From assembly GCA_018268935.1 (NCBI GenBank), contig JAFDVS010000059.1, positions 106,303 to 170,302 on the forward strand: 64,000 bases of DNA, in the 5' to 3' direction. Position 1 is the stretch's first letter; each line of letters opens with the position of its first letter. Source of the stretch: Acidobacteriota bacterium. GTDB taxonomy: Bacteria > Acidobacteriota > Terriglobia > Bryobacterales > Bryobacteraceae. Positions 1-8,136 of the stretch are shown here, piece by piece. Position numbers and translations under genes: made by a program. The notes under the pieces were generated by a model. It did not search any database and had not been told where the DNA came from. It was given only the letters and a program-made list of their open reading frames with translations.

Positions 1-604
1 TCGATTCATTGTCGTTGACGATGTAGAGTCGGCCCTGATGAAGGATGGGGGAAGCGGCGGTGCCCCATCCATACTTCGTGTTGACGGTGTCGAAGCGGCG
101 CTCCCAGATTTTTTTGCCGGCGAAGTCGAAGGCGAAGACGCCAGTGTTGCCGAAGTAGGCGTAGACCAGCTTGCCGTCGGTGACTGGTGTTTCCGAAGCG
201 TAGCTGTTCTTGAGATGGCGGGAGAAGGCGGGCACCATCTTTTGCACTTCCTGCTGCCAGGCGATTTTGCCGGAGTCGAAGTCGAAGGCGTAGAGCATCC
301 AGCGGTGTTCGTCGGTGGGGATGCCTCGCTCGCCGCCAAAGTAGAGGCCTTTGCGGGCTTTCTCTTTGCTTTCGGTGGGGACGACGGTGGTGACGAAGAC
401 GCGGTTGCCCCAGACGATGGGCGAGGACCAGCCACGGCCAGGGATGTCGATTTTCCAGGCGACGTTTTTGGTGGTGGACCATTCGTCGGGGAGTTTGGGA
501 TCGTCGTCAGCGACGCCAGTGGAACCGGCGCCGCGGAATTGCGGCCAGTTGTCGTTGGCGGCGAAGGCCGCGAGGGCGAGGGCGGAGAGAAGAATGAACT
601 TCAT
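1..604 (-). CDS. PQQ-like beta-propeller (quinoprotein-like) secreted protein, C-terminus cut by window edge
   Basis: The gene reads leftward from an ATG at 604 and is still open at base 1, so only about 201 N-terminal residues are visible. It begins with a short signal peptide (MKFILLSALALAAFA) followed by NWPQFRGAGSTG. This opening, together with 'W...DIPGRGWSSPIVWG' and later 'LYAFDFDSGKIAWQQEV' and 'VFAFDFAGKKIWER' blades, is typical of PQQ-binding-like (BamB/quinoprotein) beta-propellers common in Acidobacteria and Planctomycetes. It probably acts in the periplasm; no substrate can be named. Its ATG overlaps the stop of the upstream SDR gene by four bases (ATGA), so the two are likely translated together. 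Confidence 0.85.
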   Translation of the reverse strand, partial: MKFILLSALALAAFAANDNWPQFRGAGSTGVADDDPKLPDEWSTTKNVAWKIDIPGRGWSSPIVWGNRVFVTTVVPTESKEKARKGLYFGGERGIPTDEHRWMLYAFDFDSGKIAWQQEVQKMVPAFSRHLKNSYASETPVTDGKLVYAYFGNTGVFAFDFAGKKIWERRFDTVNTKYGWGTAASPILHQGRLYIVNDNES

Positions 605-1410
605 TTGCGGGATGCCTCCCAGGCTAAGGAGAGATTTCGGCCGGTATTGAGACGCTGGCCGCCATCGCAATGGATGATGGCGCCGGAGATGAGACTGGCT
701 GCATCGGAGCAGAGGAAGAGCGCGAGGTTGGCGATGTCCTGTTTCGTGCCCATGCGGCCGAGTGGGACGCTGTTGATGGCGTTCTGGCGCGCTTCGGGAG
801 TGGGCGCGAGGCGGCGAATGCCTTCGGTGTCGTCGATGGGACCGGGGGTGATGACGTTTGCGCGTATGCCTTCGGGGCCCCATTCGAGGGCGATGGTTTG
901 GGTGAGGAGATCGACGCCTGCTTTGGCGGCGCAAACGTGTGCTTGAAAGGCGTAGGGCTGATGGGCGTGATTGGCGGAGATGCTGATGATGGATGCGCCG
1001 GGTTTGCGGAGGTGGGGATAGGCGGCGCGGCAGGTGTTGTAGGTGCCGAGCAGATCGATATCGACGACGGCCTTGAAGCCATTGGCGGACATGCCGATGA
1101 TGGGGGCGGGGAAGTTGCCGGCTGCGCCGCAGACGAGGATGTCGATGGGGCCGAATTGGGCGGCTGTTTGGGTGAAGGCTGCTTCGAGGGCCTCGTAGTT
1201 GCGGACGTCGGCGGAGATGCCATCGGCCGTTGCCCCGGTGGAGCGGATGGAGGCAACGGCTGCGTCGAGTTTTTCCTGCTTGCGGCCGAGGATCATGACG
1301 CGGGCACCGTGCGCGGCGAAGGCTTCGGCAATGCCGAGGCAGATTCCACTGGAGCCGCCGGTGACGAAGGCTGTTTTGCCGTGGAGCAGGTCAGGAACGA
1401 AAGTGGACAT
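601..1410 (-). CDS. SDR family oxidoreductase, 2,4-dienoyl-CoA reductase (DECR2)-like
   Basis: A 269-residue Rossmann-fold SDR. The nucleotide-binding motif TGGSSGICLG lies at about residues 17-26 and CGAAGNFPAPI at about 94-104. The usual catalytic Tyr four residues before Lys163 is missing: the segment reads QAHVCAAKAG. This matches peroxisomal-type 2,4-dienoyl-CoA reductases, which have no Tyr and use Asp and Lys; here VDID (Asp117/119) and Lys163. The C-terminal GPIDDTEGIRRL also fits DECR2. The likely role is NADPH-dependent reduction of 2,4-dienoyl-CoA in unsaturated fatty acid degradation. It is co-transcribed with the beta-propeller gene, an odd partner for a cytosolic enzyme. A TAGACT hexamer lies 14 bases before the ATG. 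Confidence 0.88.
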   Translation of the reverse strand: MSTFVPDLLHGKTAFVTGGSSGICLGIAEAFAAHGARVMILGRKQEKLDAAVASIRSTGATADGISADVRNYEALEAAFTQTAAQFGPIDILVCGAAGNFPAPIIGMSANGFKAVVDIDLLGTYNTCRAAYPHLRKPGASIISISANHAHQPYAFQAHVCAAKAGVDLLTQTIALEWGPEGIRANVITPGPIDDTEGIRRLAPTPEARQNAINSVPLGRMGTKQDIANLALFLCSDAASLISGAIIHCDGGQRLNTGRNLSLAWEASRK

Positions 1411-1530
1411 GGGGAATCAGATCCAGTCTACGATGAATCGGCGTGAGTGATCGATTTGGACACGTTATGGGTCCGGTTTTCGCTTGTAGTTAAGAAGTAC
1501 AATGTTCGCAAGTACACCGAAGGAGGAGCT

Positions 1531-2049
1531 ATGAGCTGGATCATGAATCGAGGTACATCTTCCTGGCGGCTTTGCCGTTGGAGTGGAGGGAAAGATTGTG
1601 ACCCGGCGAAGGGGCTTAGCGATCCCTTTCAGGTGCGGCAATGGATTGACCAGCAACGGGATCCGCTGATGATGGACCGGCTGCGGAGAGGGCTGAACGT
1701 GCCGGCTGGCATCTCGCCACATATGATGTCGGACGATGAAGTGGCGCGGACGTTGTCGCACGAAATCAGTTGGAACCGCGTGCATGTCTGTGTGAATGAA
1801 GTGCAGTTGATTGCGGAGCGGACAGACGGGCACAGCTACGCGGGGGCAGCGGAGCCGGCGCCGCCACCGCCACGAGCAGCGGCGCGGTCAACACCATCGC
1901 CGTCGAGCGCGCCGAAGCCTTCCGATCAGCCTTCGTTTGGGAAGGAAGCGGACCTGGTGGCACTGGCGGGAGTATTGACGTCGGCGTCCGAATCGGGGAC
2001 TCCGTTCTGTGAAGAATGCGCGAAAGCGGCCGCGGCGGGAGACAAGTAA
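1531..2049 (+). CDS. Hypothetical protein, probable partner of a DUF4123 protein
   Basis: The protein has 172 residues. ATG 1531 is chosen because GGAGG lies just upstream; an upstream in-frame start at 1447 has no ribosome site. I do not recognise a family. The N-terminal half is soluble and Trp/Arg-rich (SWRLCRWSGGKDCDP), the middle is a low-complexity Pro/Ala/Ser linker (about residues 108-135), and the C-terminus has GTPFCEECAKAAAAG, a paired-Cys tail. Its TAA stop shares a base with the ATG of the DUF4123 gene (TAATG), so the two are probably made together. DUF4123 genes usually sit beside type VI secretion effectors or spikes, so this could be a cargo or adaptor partner; this is inference from position only. 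Confidence 0.7.
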   Translation: MSWIMNRGTSSWRLCRWSGGKDCDPAKGLSDPFQVRQWIDQQRDPLMMDRLRRGLNVPAGISPHMMSDDEVARTLSHEISWNRVHVCVNEVQLIAERTDGHSYAGAAEPAPPPPRAAARSTPSPSSAPKPSDQPSFGKEADLVALAGVLTSASESGTPFCEECAKAAAAGDK

Positions 2050-2615
2050 TGGAGACGAAGCTGTTGCCGCAATTACTGCCGGTGTTGTGGCCGGAGACGA
2101 TGGGCTCGCGGATGAACAATTGGATGATTCTGGACGCGGCCCGGAATGAACGCATTTACGGGGCGGTGTACCGGACTTACCACGACAAGTGCTGTTTGTA
2201 TGCCGGTGATCTGCCGTGGCAATTGCAGATGGCCGCGCCGTACCTGGTGCAATTGGACAAGGACGATTCGAATTCGCTGGCGATCTTGCGGCAGGGATGG
2301 GGCGATAGCTGGGGGATCATTTTTCGATCGAGCGCATCGATGGAGACGCTGCGGCGGCATTTTCGCGGGTTTCTGCGCGTGAGGGATCAGGCGGGTCGGA
2401 AACTGGTGTTCCGCTATTACGATCCGCGAGTGCTGCGGGTGTATCTGCCGACGTGTTTGCCGAGTGAGCTGGAAACGGTGTTCGGGCCGGTGGAGAGCTT
2501 CCTGGTGGAGTCAGAAGATCCGGAAGTGGCAATTGAGTTTACGCTGCAGAACCGGCAGTTGGTGGAGCGGCGGATTGCGTTGCGGGACAGCTTTCTCACG
2601 GCCGCGGCTCAGTAG
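2049..2615 (+). CDS. DUF4123 domain protein (type VI effector adaptor/chaperone-like)
   Basis: A 188-residue protein covering a whole DUF4123 domain: WMILDAARNERIY, then CCLYAGDLPW, MAAPYLVQL, GWGDSWGIIF, LRRHFRGFLRV, GRKLVFRYYDPRVLRVYLP and FGPVESFL, in the family order. Characterised DUF4123 proteins (Tap/TEC) load effectors onto VgrG spikes of type VI secretion systems. No hcp, vgrG, PAAR or sheath gene is in this window, so the delivery machine, if any, is elsewhere. Translation is coupled to the preceding gene by a one-base TAATG overlap. The last codons (SFLTAAAQ, stop) lie inside a copy of the interspersed repeat that recurs at 19225 and 24879, so the repeat seems to have supplied the natural C-terminus. 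Confidence 0.85.
   Translation: METKLLPQLLPVLWPETMGSRMNNWMILDAARNERIYGAVYRTYHDKCCLYAGDLPWQLQMAAPYLVQLDKDDSNSLAILRQGWGDSWGIIFRSSASMETLRRHFRGFLRVRDQAGRKLVFRYYDPRVLRVYLPTCLPSELETVFGPVESFLVESEDPEVAIEFTLQNRQLVERRIALRDSFLTAAAQ
2588..2610 (+). repeat. Interspersed 23-base repeat, copy 1
   Basis: A CAGCTT-n9-CGCGGCTC unit, 20/23 identical to the copy at 24879. The bases that follow (AGTAGGGG) are the same as those following the copy at 19225. It contains the last codons of the DUF4123 gene; the stop TAG lies in the shared AGTAGGGG tail. Confidence 0.7.
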
Positions 2616-2617
2616 GG

Positions 2618-2632
2618 GACAATCGAAGGTAA
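2618..2632 (+). promoter_or_regulatory. Possible -10 box directly upstream of a GTG start
   Basis: GACAAT at 2618-2623 lies nine bases before GTG 2633. An AAGG lies between them, so the gene may use either a short leader or read-through from the DUF4123 gene. Confidence 0.3.
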
Positions 2633-4819
2633 GTGAGTTCCGTCAACCCGCAACAGCGCCTGACCCATCTCGCGATGGCTGCGGCGAGTTTTATGCTCGC
2701 GCACCAGATCGCCGCAAAAGCGGCGCGCGATGGCTTGTTCTTATCGCGATTTCCGGCAACGGACCTGCCGAAGATTGTGGGATTGGCGGCGGTGGTGGCG
2801 GTGCTGTTCTCGCTATTGTTTTCGCGGGCGCTGTCGCGGTTCAGCCCGGCGCGGCTGGTGCCGGTGGCATACCTGGTGAGTTCAGCTTTCCACATGGTGG
2901 AGTATTTCCTCATCGACAGCTACCGGGATGCCACGGTGTACCTGGTGTATCTGCATATTGTCGGGTTTGGGGCGATTCTGTTATCGGGCTTCTGGTCACT
3001 GGCGAGTGAGCTGTTCGATCCGCGCGAGGCGAAGCTGCAGTTCGGCCGGATTGCGGGCATGGGTACGGCGGGCGGCATTGCCGGCGGGGTGATGGCGGAG
3101 CGGACGGTGGTGCTGTTGTCAGTGGATGCATTGCTGCTGGTGCTGGCGGCGCTGCATCTGGGCTGTGGCCTGATGCTGGCGGGGATGATTCAATCCACGC
3201 CTCCCGCGGTGACGAAGCGCAAAGAAGATGACGCAGGATGGGCGGCGGCGAAGCGAGCGTTTGCCGGAGCGCCGTTTCTGTTGAGCCTGGCACTGCTGGT
3301 GCTGCTGGGGACGACATCGGCGGCGCTGCTCGATTACCTGTTCAAGAGCGGGGCGACGAATGCGTTCGGGCGCGGGCAGGGACTGACGCGATACTTCGCT
3401 ATTTACTACACGGGTGGGCAGGTGCTGACGTTTCTGGTGCAATCGCTGCTGACGCCGATTGCGCTATCGAAGTTGGGGTTGGGCAAATCGGTGATGTCGC
3501 TGGCGCTGGCGGTGGCGGCGGGATCTTCAACGGCGCTGTTGTTGCCGCTGTTTCCGATGGTGGCGAGTGTGCGCGCGCTGGAGCTGATTCTGCGCGGATC
3601 GCTATTCCGCTCCGGATATGAACTGTTTTTTACGCCGATCCCGGCGAGGGATAAGCGGGCGGTGAAGACGGTGATTGACGTGGGATGCGACCGGCTGGGA
3701 GATGCGGTGGGCGCGGCGGCGATTCAATTGATCCTGCTGTTCCCGCTGCACGCGCGGACGGAGATACTGGGGATCACGATTGTGCTGGCGGCGTTGAGTG
3801 TGTGGCTGACGACGCGGATGGACAAGGCGTATCTGGGGGTGTTGGAAAAAGGGCTGCTGACGCGAGCGGTGGAGTTGGATATCGGCGATGTGCAGGATTC
3901 GACGACGATGTCGGCGGTGCTGCGGACTGTGAGCGTCCAAGCCAATGTGAGCGTGAAGGACCGGCCGAAGACGGCGTATCCACGGCCGGTGACCGCGACA
4001 GTGGTTTCGGATGTGGTGGTGGATGCGATGGTGGAACTGCGCAGCGGGAATCCGGAGCGCGTGCGTGCGACGCTGGAGCGATTGAAACGGTGGGAGCCGT
4101 TGCTGGGTCCGCAAGTGATAAGGCTGCTGGCGTGGGACGAGGTGAGCGAGGCGGCGCGCGATGTGTTGACTAATGCTGGGCCGGTGGTGACCGGACTGCT
4201 GACGGATGTGCTGCTGGATGAGAAACAGGATTTCGCGGTGCGGCGGCGTATTCCGCGCATTCTGGCACGTGCCGGGTCGCAGCGGGGCGTGGACGGATTG
4301 ATGGAAGCGCTGGGCGATGCGCATTTCGAATTGCGCTTTCAGGCGAGCCGGGCGCTGGACTATTTGAAACAGACCAAGCCGCAACTGCACTACGATACGG
4401 ACGCGGTGTACGAGGCGGTGAAGCGGGAATTGAACGTGGCCACGCCGATTTGGCAGGGGCGTAGGTTGTTGGATACGCGGGATGCATCGGACAGCGGCTT
4501 TTCGTTTTTGGACGATGTATTGAAGGACAGGGCGAATCAGAGCCTGGAGAACGTGTTCAGCCTGCTGGCGGTGGTATTGCCTCGGGAGCCGCTGAAGGTG
4601 GCGTTTCGCGCGCTGCACAGTGATGACCGGCTATTGCGTGGGTTGGGGCTGGAGTATCTGGAGGGGGTGCTTCCGGCGTCGATCAATGCGATGTTGACGG
4701 AAGTTCTGGAATCAGCGCCGCCGGCCCATCCGGGGAAGGATCCGGGGGAAGTGTTGGCGCGGTTGATGCAATCGAATCAGAGTTTGTTGCTCGAGTTAAA
4801 GAAGCAGCGTCCCGTCTAG
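2633..4819 (+). CDS. ADP/ATP-carrier (NTT/TLC)-like membrane transporter with C-terminal HEAT repeats
   Basis: A 728-residue protein starting at GTG 2633; the first in-frame ATG is 14 codons later. Residues 1-410 carry about 12 hydrophobic helices. Features such as AKAARDGLFLSRFPATDLPK, the FDPREAKLQFGRIAGMGTAGGIAGG loop and ALELILRGSLFRSGYELFFTPIPARDKRAVKTVIDVGCDR (spans 3568-3696) resemble bacterial nucleotide-transporter-like (NTT, MFS clan) proteins found in free-living bacteria. Residues of about 450-728 are soluble, with HEAT/armadillo-like helices (VDGLMEALGDAHFELRFQASRALDYL). Similar 'transporter plus HEAT' proteins occur in Acidobacteria and myxobacteria with no proven substrate. It acts in the inner membrane; nucleotide transport is not established. 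Confidence 0.75.
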   Translation: MSSVNPQQRLTHLAMAAASFMLAHQIAAKAARDGLFLSRFPATDLPKIVGLAAVVAVLFSLLFSRALSRFSPARLVPVAYLVSSAFHMVEYFLIDSYRDATVYLVYLHIVGFGAILLSGFWSLASELFDPREAKLQFGRIAGMGTAGGIAGGVMAERTVVLLSVDALLLVLAALHLGCGLMLAGMIQSTPPAVTKRKEDDAGWAAAKRAFAGAPFLLSLALLVLLGTTSAALLDYLFKSGATNAFGRGQGLTRYFAIYYTGGQVLTFLVQSLLTPIALSKLGLGKSVMSLALAVAAGSSTALLLPLFPMVASVRALELILRGSLFRSGYELFFTPIPARDKRAVKTVIDVGCDRLGDAVGAAAIQLILLFPLHARTEILGITIVLAALSVWLTTRMDKAYLGVLEKGLLTRAVELDIGDVQDSTTMSAVLRTVSVQANVSVKDRPKTAYPRPVTATVVSDVVVDAMVELRSGNPERVRATLERLKRWEPLLGPQVIRLLAWDEVSEAARDVLTNAGPVVTGLLTDVLLDEKQDFAVRRRIPRILARAGSQRGVDGLMEALGDAHFELRFQASRALDYLKQTKPQLHYDTDAVYEAVKRELNVATPIWQGRRLLDTRDASDSGFSFLDDVLKDRANQSLENVFSLLAVVLPREPLKVAFRALHSDDRLLRGLGLEYLEGVLPASINAMLTEVLESAPPAHPGKDPGEVLARLMQSNQSLLLELKKQRPV

Positions 4820-4831
4820 ATTTGGGACTGA

Positions 4832-4847
4832 TATACTTGTGTCCCTT
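4832..4847 (+). promoter_or_regulatory. -10-like TATACT close to the MFS gene start
   Basis: TATACT at 4832-4837 is one base before an in-frame GTG (4839) and ten bases before ATG 4848, with no Shine-Dalgarno. If used, the transcript would be leaderless or nearly so and would start at the ATG. Confidence 0.4.
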
Positions 4848-6212
4848 ATGCGTGCGGAACAAGTGAAGGTGGCGGAATCGAAGACGGCGGAGGCTCCGTA
4901 TCCGAGTGCCGGGTATGCCTGGTATGTGCTGGCGCTGTTGACGCTGGTGTATGTGTTTTCGTTCATTGACCGGCAGATTCTGAATCTGCTGGTGGGGCCG
5001 GTGCGGCGGGATCTGGGGTTGACGGACACGCAGATGAGCCTGCTGATGGGGTTCAGCTTCGCGCTGTTTTATACGGGGTTTGGGATACCGTTGGGGCGGC
5101 TGGCGGATTCGCGCTCACGGCGGACGATTATTGCGGTTGGGTTTGCGACGTGGAGTTTGTTTTCGGCCGGATGCGGGCTGGCACGGACGTTCGCGCAGAT
5201 GCTGCTGATGCGTGTTGGCGTTGGGGTAGGGGAAGCGACGTTGTCGCCGGCAGCGTACTCGTTGTTGACGGATTATTTTCCTCCGCAACGGAGAGCGACT
5301 GCGCTAAGCGTGTATGGGATGGGGATCTACATTGGATCGGGGCTGGCGTTCTTGTTGGGCGGGCTGGTGACGGGTTGGAGCTCGCGGCAAGAGATGTGGG
5401 CGTTGCCGCTGGTGGGCGAAGTACGGTCGTGGCAGGTGGTGTTTTTTGCGGTGGGATTGCCGGGAGTGGTGCTGGCGCTGTTGATGTATACGGTGGTGGA
5501 ACCGGTGCGGCGCGGCGCGGGGAAGGCGCAGGCGATTCCCGTGGGCGAGGTATTCCGGTACATGCGCGAGAACTGGACGACGTACTTTTGCCACAATGTG
5601 GGGATCGCGCTGCTGTCCTTCTCTTCCTATGGGAGCGCAGCGTGGATTCCTTCGTATTTTGTGCGGACGCATGGATGGACGGCGGCGGAGACGGGGAAGA
5701 TTTATGGCGTGGTGGTGGCCGTGTGCGGCGCGCTGGGGATTGTGTGGGGAGGCTGGCTGGCGGACCGCTGGTCGGCGCGAGGGCGCAAGGACGCGGCGAT
5801 GCAGGTGGCGCTGATGGTGTCTTGGGCGTGGATTCCGACTGGAGTGGCCTATTTGCTGGTGCCGGATGCGTGGTTGGCGATGGCGCTGCTGGTTCCGACG
5901 GTGTTTCTGACGGCGGCTCCGTTCGGGATTGCACCGGCGGCGATTATGCAGGTGACGCCGGCACGGATGCGGGGGCAGGCGAGTTCGATTTATTTGTTTG
6001 TGATTAATTTGATCGGGTTGGGTATCGGGCCGACGGCGGTGGCTCTGGTGACGGATTATGTGTTTGGGGATGATAAGCAGGTGGGGATGTCGATTTTGCT
6101 GGTGTCGGCTACGGCGCATGTGGTTTCCGCGGGGCTTTTGTGGGCGGGGTTGAAGCCTTATGTGCGGAGCCAGGAGCGGGCTAAGGAGTGGATGGCTTCA
6201 CGGGTCGCTTGA
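4848..6212 (+). CDS. MFS transporter, spinster-like (MFS_1)
   Basis: A protein of about 454 residues with 12 predicted transmembrane helices. The first helix carries VYVFSFIDRQILNLLVGPVRRDLGLTDTQMSLL, typical of spinster-type MFS carriers (the span is 4947-5045), and the loop between helices 2 and 3 has the MFS signature GRLADSRSRRTI. The Arg/Gly-rich VGVGVGEATLSPAAYSLLTDYF segment follows. Start: ATG 4848 is preferred because of the -10-like TATACT just upstream; GTG 4839 adds three residues. The substrate cannot be read from sequence; related proteins move sugars, organic acids or lipids. It stands 28 bases after the HEAT-containing transporter in the same direction. Confidence 0.85.
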   Translation: MRAEQVKVAESKTAEAPYPSAGYAWYVLALLTLVYVFSFIDRQILNLLVGPVRRDLGLTDTQMSLLMGFSFALFYTGFGIPLGRLADSRSRRTIIAVGFATWSLFSAGCGLARTFAQMLLMRVGVGVGEATLSPAAYSLLTDYFPPQRRATALSVYGMGIYIGSGLAFLLGGLVTGWSSRQEMWALPLVGEVRSWQVVFFAVGLPGVVLALLMYTVVEPVRRGAGKAQAIPVGEVFRYMRENWTTYFCHNVGIALLSFSSYGSAAWIPSYFVRTHGWTAAETGKIYGVVVAVCGALGIVWGGWLADRWSARGRKDAAMQVALMVSWAWIPTGVAYLLVPDAWLAMALLVPTVFLTAAPFGIAPAAIMQVTPARMRGQASSIYLFVINLIGLGIGPTAVALVTDYVFGDDKQVGMSILLVSATAHVVSAGLLWAGLKPYVRSQERAKEWMASRVA

Positions 6213-6235
6213 TTCGACACCTGCGGGGACGGAAG

Positions 6236-6826
6236 CTACTGGCTCCAGGATCGGAAGAGGGCGCGCAACTGCTTGACGAAGAGCTTGAGGGTGGGTTCCT
6301 GGATCTGGTTGAGGCTCATTGCGGTGACGATGTCGCCGGCGAATTCCTCGCCTCCCAAAGGGGCGTCAATGCCGGAGGCGCGAATTTCATTGCGCAAGAG
6401 CCGCTTGTACTCGTCCTTCTTACACTTGATTGCGGGGAGGGTGCAGCCGCGGCCGAAGACCGTGCTGAATGCCTTGGTATCGGTAAGCATCCAACGCTCG
6501 ACATGCGGGTCGGGGATGGCGTAGGACAGGCTTTGCTGAAAGGCCGGGTAGTGTTCGACGGCCTTGGCCAGTAGTGCTTTCCGGGTGTTGTAGCCTTTGC
6601 AGTTCGCGTCGGCCACTACGATGATGGAATCGGGAACCGGCTCCGAGCCTTTGGAGAGGTCGCAAAGGTAGTCCTTCAACTCGCCGGCCATTCTGGGTAG
6701 TCCCCCTCTAGCGCTTCGCGGGTCGATGTTGACTGCCAGTCCGGCTTCGTTCTTGAACCTGGTGAGGAGAGCTCCGACAAATTTTTCGTGGAAGGAGTCT
6801 TCGCAGAAGATGACAACCTTACGCAT
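6236..6826 (-). CDS. TOPRIM-like (DUF4276/RloB-type) protein paired with an AAA ATPase
   Basis: A 196-residue protein. Core motifs resemble a TOPRIM-type nuclease fold: an N-terminal strand ending in FCEDSFHEKF (Glu9/Asp10), a central hydrophobic strand IIVVADANCKG (Asp73; the usual DxD reads DAN) and PDPHVERWMLTD (Glu110), like the 'E-W-L' motif of DUF4276/RloB proteins. It overlaps the 3' end of the ATPase gene by eight bases, so the pair is one operon. In OLD-family nucleases the ATPase and TOPRIM domains are fused; here they are separate. The likely role is the effector of a defence or DNA-repair module (inference). Codon choice is less G+C-rich than in neighbours, consistent with horizontal transfer. 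Confidence 0.6.
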   Translation of the reverse strand: MRKVVIFCEDSFHEKFVGALLTRFKNEAGLAVNIDPRSARGGLPRMAGELKDYLCDLSKGSEPVPDSIIVVADANCKGYNTRKALLAKAVEHYPAFQQSLSYAIPDPHVERWMLTDTKAFSTVFGRGCTLPAIKCKKDEYKRLLRNEIRASGIDAPLGGEEFAGDIVTAMSLNQIQEPTLKLFVKQLRALFRSWSQ

Positions 6827-8129
6827 CGAAGTCCCCTCGAAGCAGACGTTGCGACACGGGAGTGATCTCTGTATCCTCTTCGAGGGCTTCGTCGATGGCC
6901 TGACTCGCCGCGAGTGGTCCCCAAAGTTGGAAGGGTTCGATTACGGTAGATCCGTCCTTTTTCTTGCAGACGAAGAGGGAATCCTTGGGGACATGATCTG
7001 GGAGGATCGGCGAGTGTGTGGTGACGATCAACTGTGTATCATCGGAGTCTGCTCGATTCGCCAGGATTTTTGCGATCTCGCGAATGCGGCGGGGGTGAAT
7101 GCCGTTCTCGGGTTCCTCAAAGCCAACAAGTGCGGGAGGCTCCTTCACGCCGCTGAGTGCAAGCAAACCCAGGACTCGCAAGGTGCCTTCCGAGACGACT
7201 CGGGCAGGCATGGCGACGGCACCTTCCATCAAGCTGAGTTCCACCTCACCATAGCGGTTGACCTCAGTTCGAATTCCAGTAATGGATGGGATCAGACTGT
7301 GCACTGCTTTCTCCACGGCCATGAACTGTCGAGGGTCGATATTCTTTAGTGTGTGAAGAAAGGCTGCGAGTTCCTCACCCATGAGTCCGATGTGGCGGAC
7401 TTCCTTGACGCTGGTGGCGGACCGCATTCGTTCCCTTGGCTCGAAGTAGTAGAAACACCAACTTTCGAGTTCTGACTTGAGTGCGGTCAAGTGAGGGTAA
7501 TGAGGTGCGTAATGAGGACGTGAGAGTATTGCGTGGTCAAGATATTTATCGAAATACGTTGGATGAGCCTGCCCTTCCATGCGCAAGTGTATTCGTGATT
7601 CCATACGCTCCAGGAATGGTCGCGGTCGAGGCTTCACATTTCCATCGCGATCGAGGGCGGCGAGGAATTCGTCCGCAATGTGCAGCGCACCCGTATCAGG
7701 TGCAATCTCTATTTTGATCCGGTAGCGGAGCAGGGTGTGGTGAATGTAGTTTGCGGGTTTCGGAGATGATAGAGGCTCGAGGTCAGAGGACTGTCTTGGT
7801 TTTGTTTCCGAGATTTCTTTGTTAACCGCGTTGACGATGGCTGGGGAGATCTTGATGTCAACTTCAATTTCGAAAGCCGCCCTCTGCTTCATCATCCCTT
7901 CGATGCCTTCTGGCCCCAACGAGAATGACTCAAGAGGCTTGCCTCTGTACGGGGGTTCAAATGCTTCCTTCAGGCTTCGGCTTTTAGCTATGCGGCTGAG
8001 AAGCTGGATGGCGTCGAGGAAATTACTTTTGCCCGAGGCGTTGGGGCCGACTAACACCGATAGAGGTTTCAGCGTGACGTCGGCGGAACGCAGTGATTTG
8101 TAGTTCGAGATCCGGATGCGTTGAATCAT
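6819..8129 (-). CDS. AAA family ATPase (AAA_15/AAA_21, OLD-like), putative defence or repair module
   Basis: A 436-residue SMC/RecF-like ATPase. The N-terminus IRISNYKSLRSADVTLKPL leads to Walker A GPNASGKS at 28-35; the signature-like segment VSEGTLRVLGLLAL precedes Walker B GFEEPENG at 336-343, followed by the TTHSP switch motif. The protein ends about 70 residues after that, so there is no fused TOPRIM domain; that function seems to be in the overlapping downstream gene. Such pairs occur in defence islands and are related to OLD, Gabija-type and retron-linked ATPases. It lies seven bases downstream of the symporter gene in the same direction, but with a GATAAC hexamer six bases before ATG, so it may have its own start site. 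Confidence 0.8.
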   Translation of the reverse strand: MIQRIRISNYKSLRSADVTLKPLSVLVGPNASGKSNFLDAIQLLSRIAKSRSLKEAFEPPYRGKPLESFSLGPEGIEGMMKQRAAFEIEVDIKISPAIVNAVNKEISETKPRQSSDLEPLSSPKPANYIHHTLLRYRIKIEIAPDTGALHIADEFLAALDRDGNVKPRPRPFLERMESRIHLRMEGQAHPTYFDKYLDHAILSRPHYAPHYPHLTALKSELESWCFYYFEPRERMRSATSVKEVRHIGLMGEELAAFLHTLKNIDPRQFMAVEKAVHSLIPSITGIRTEVNRYGEVELSLMEGAVAMPARVVSEGTLRVLGLLALSGVKEPPALVGFEEPENGIHPRRIREIAKILANRADSDDTQLIVTTHSPILPDHVPKDSLFVCKKKDGSTVIEPFQLWGPLAASQAIDEALEEDTEITPVSQRLLRGDFDA

Positions 8130-8136
8130 TATGAGG

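Noticed and set aside
3602..4618. Arg-rich leftward frame opposite the HEAT-containing transporter
   Set aside because: It is a composition shadow; no start site or domain.
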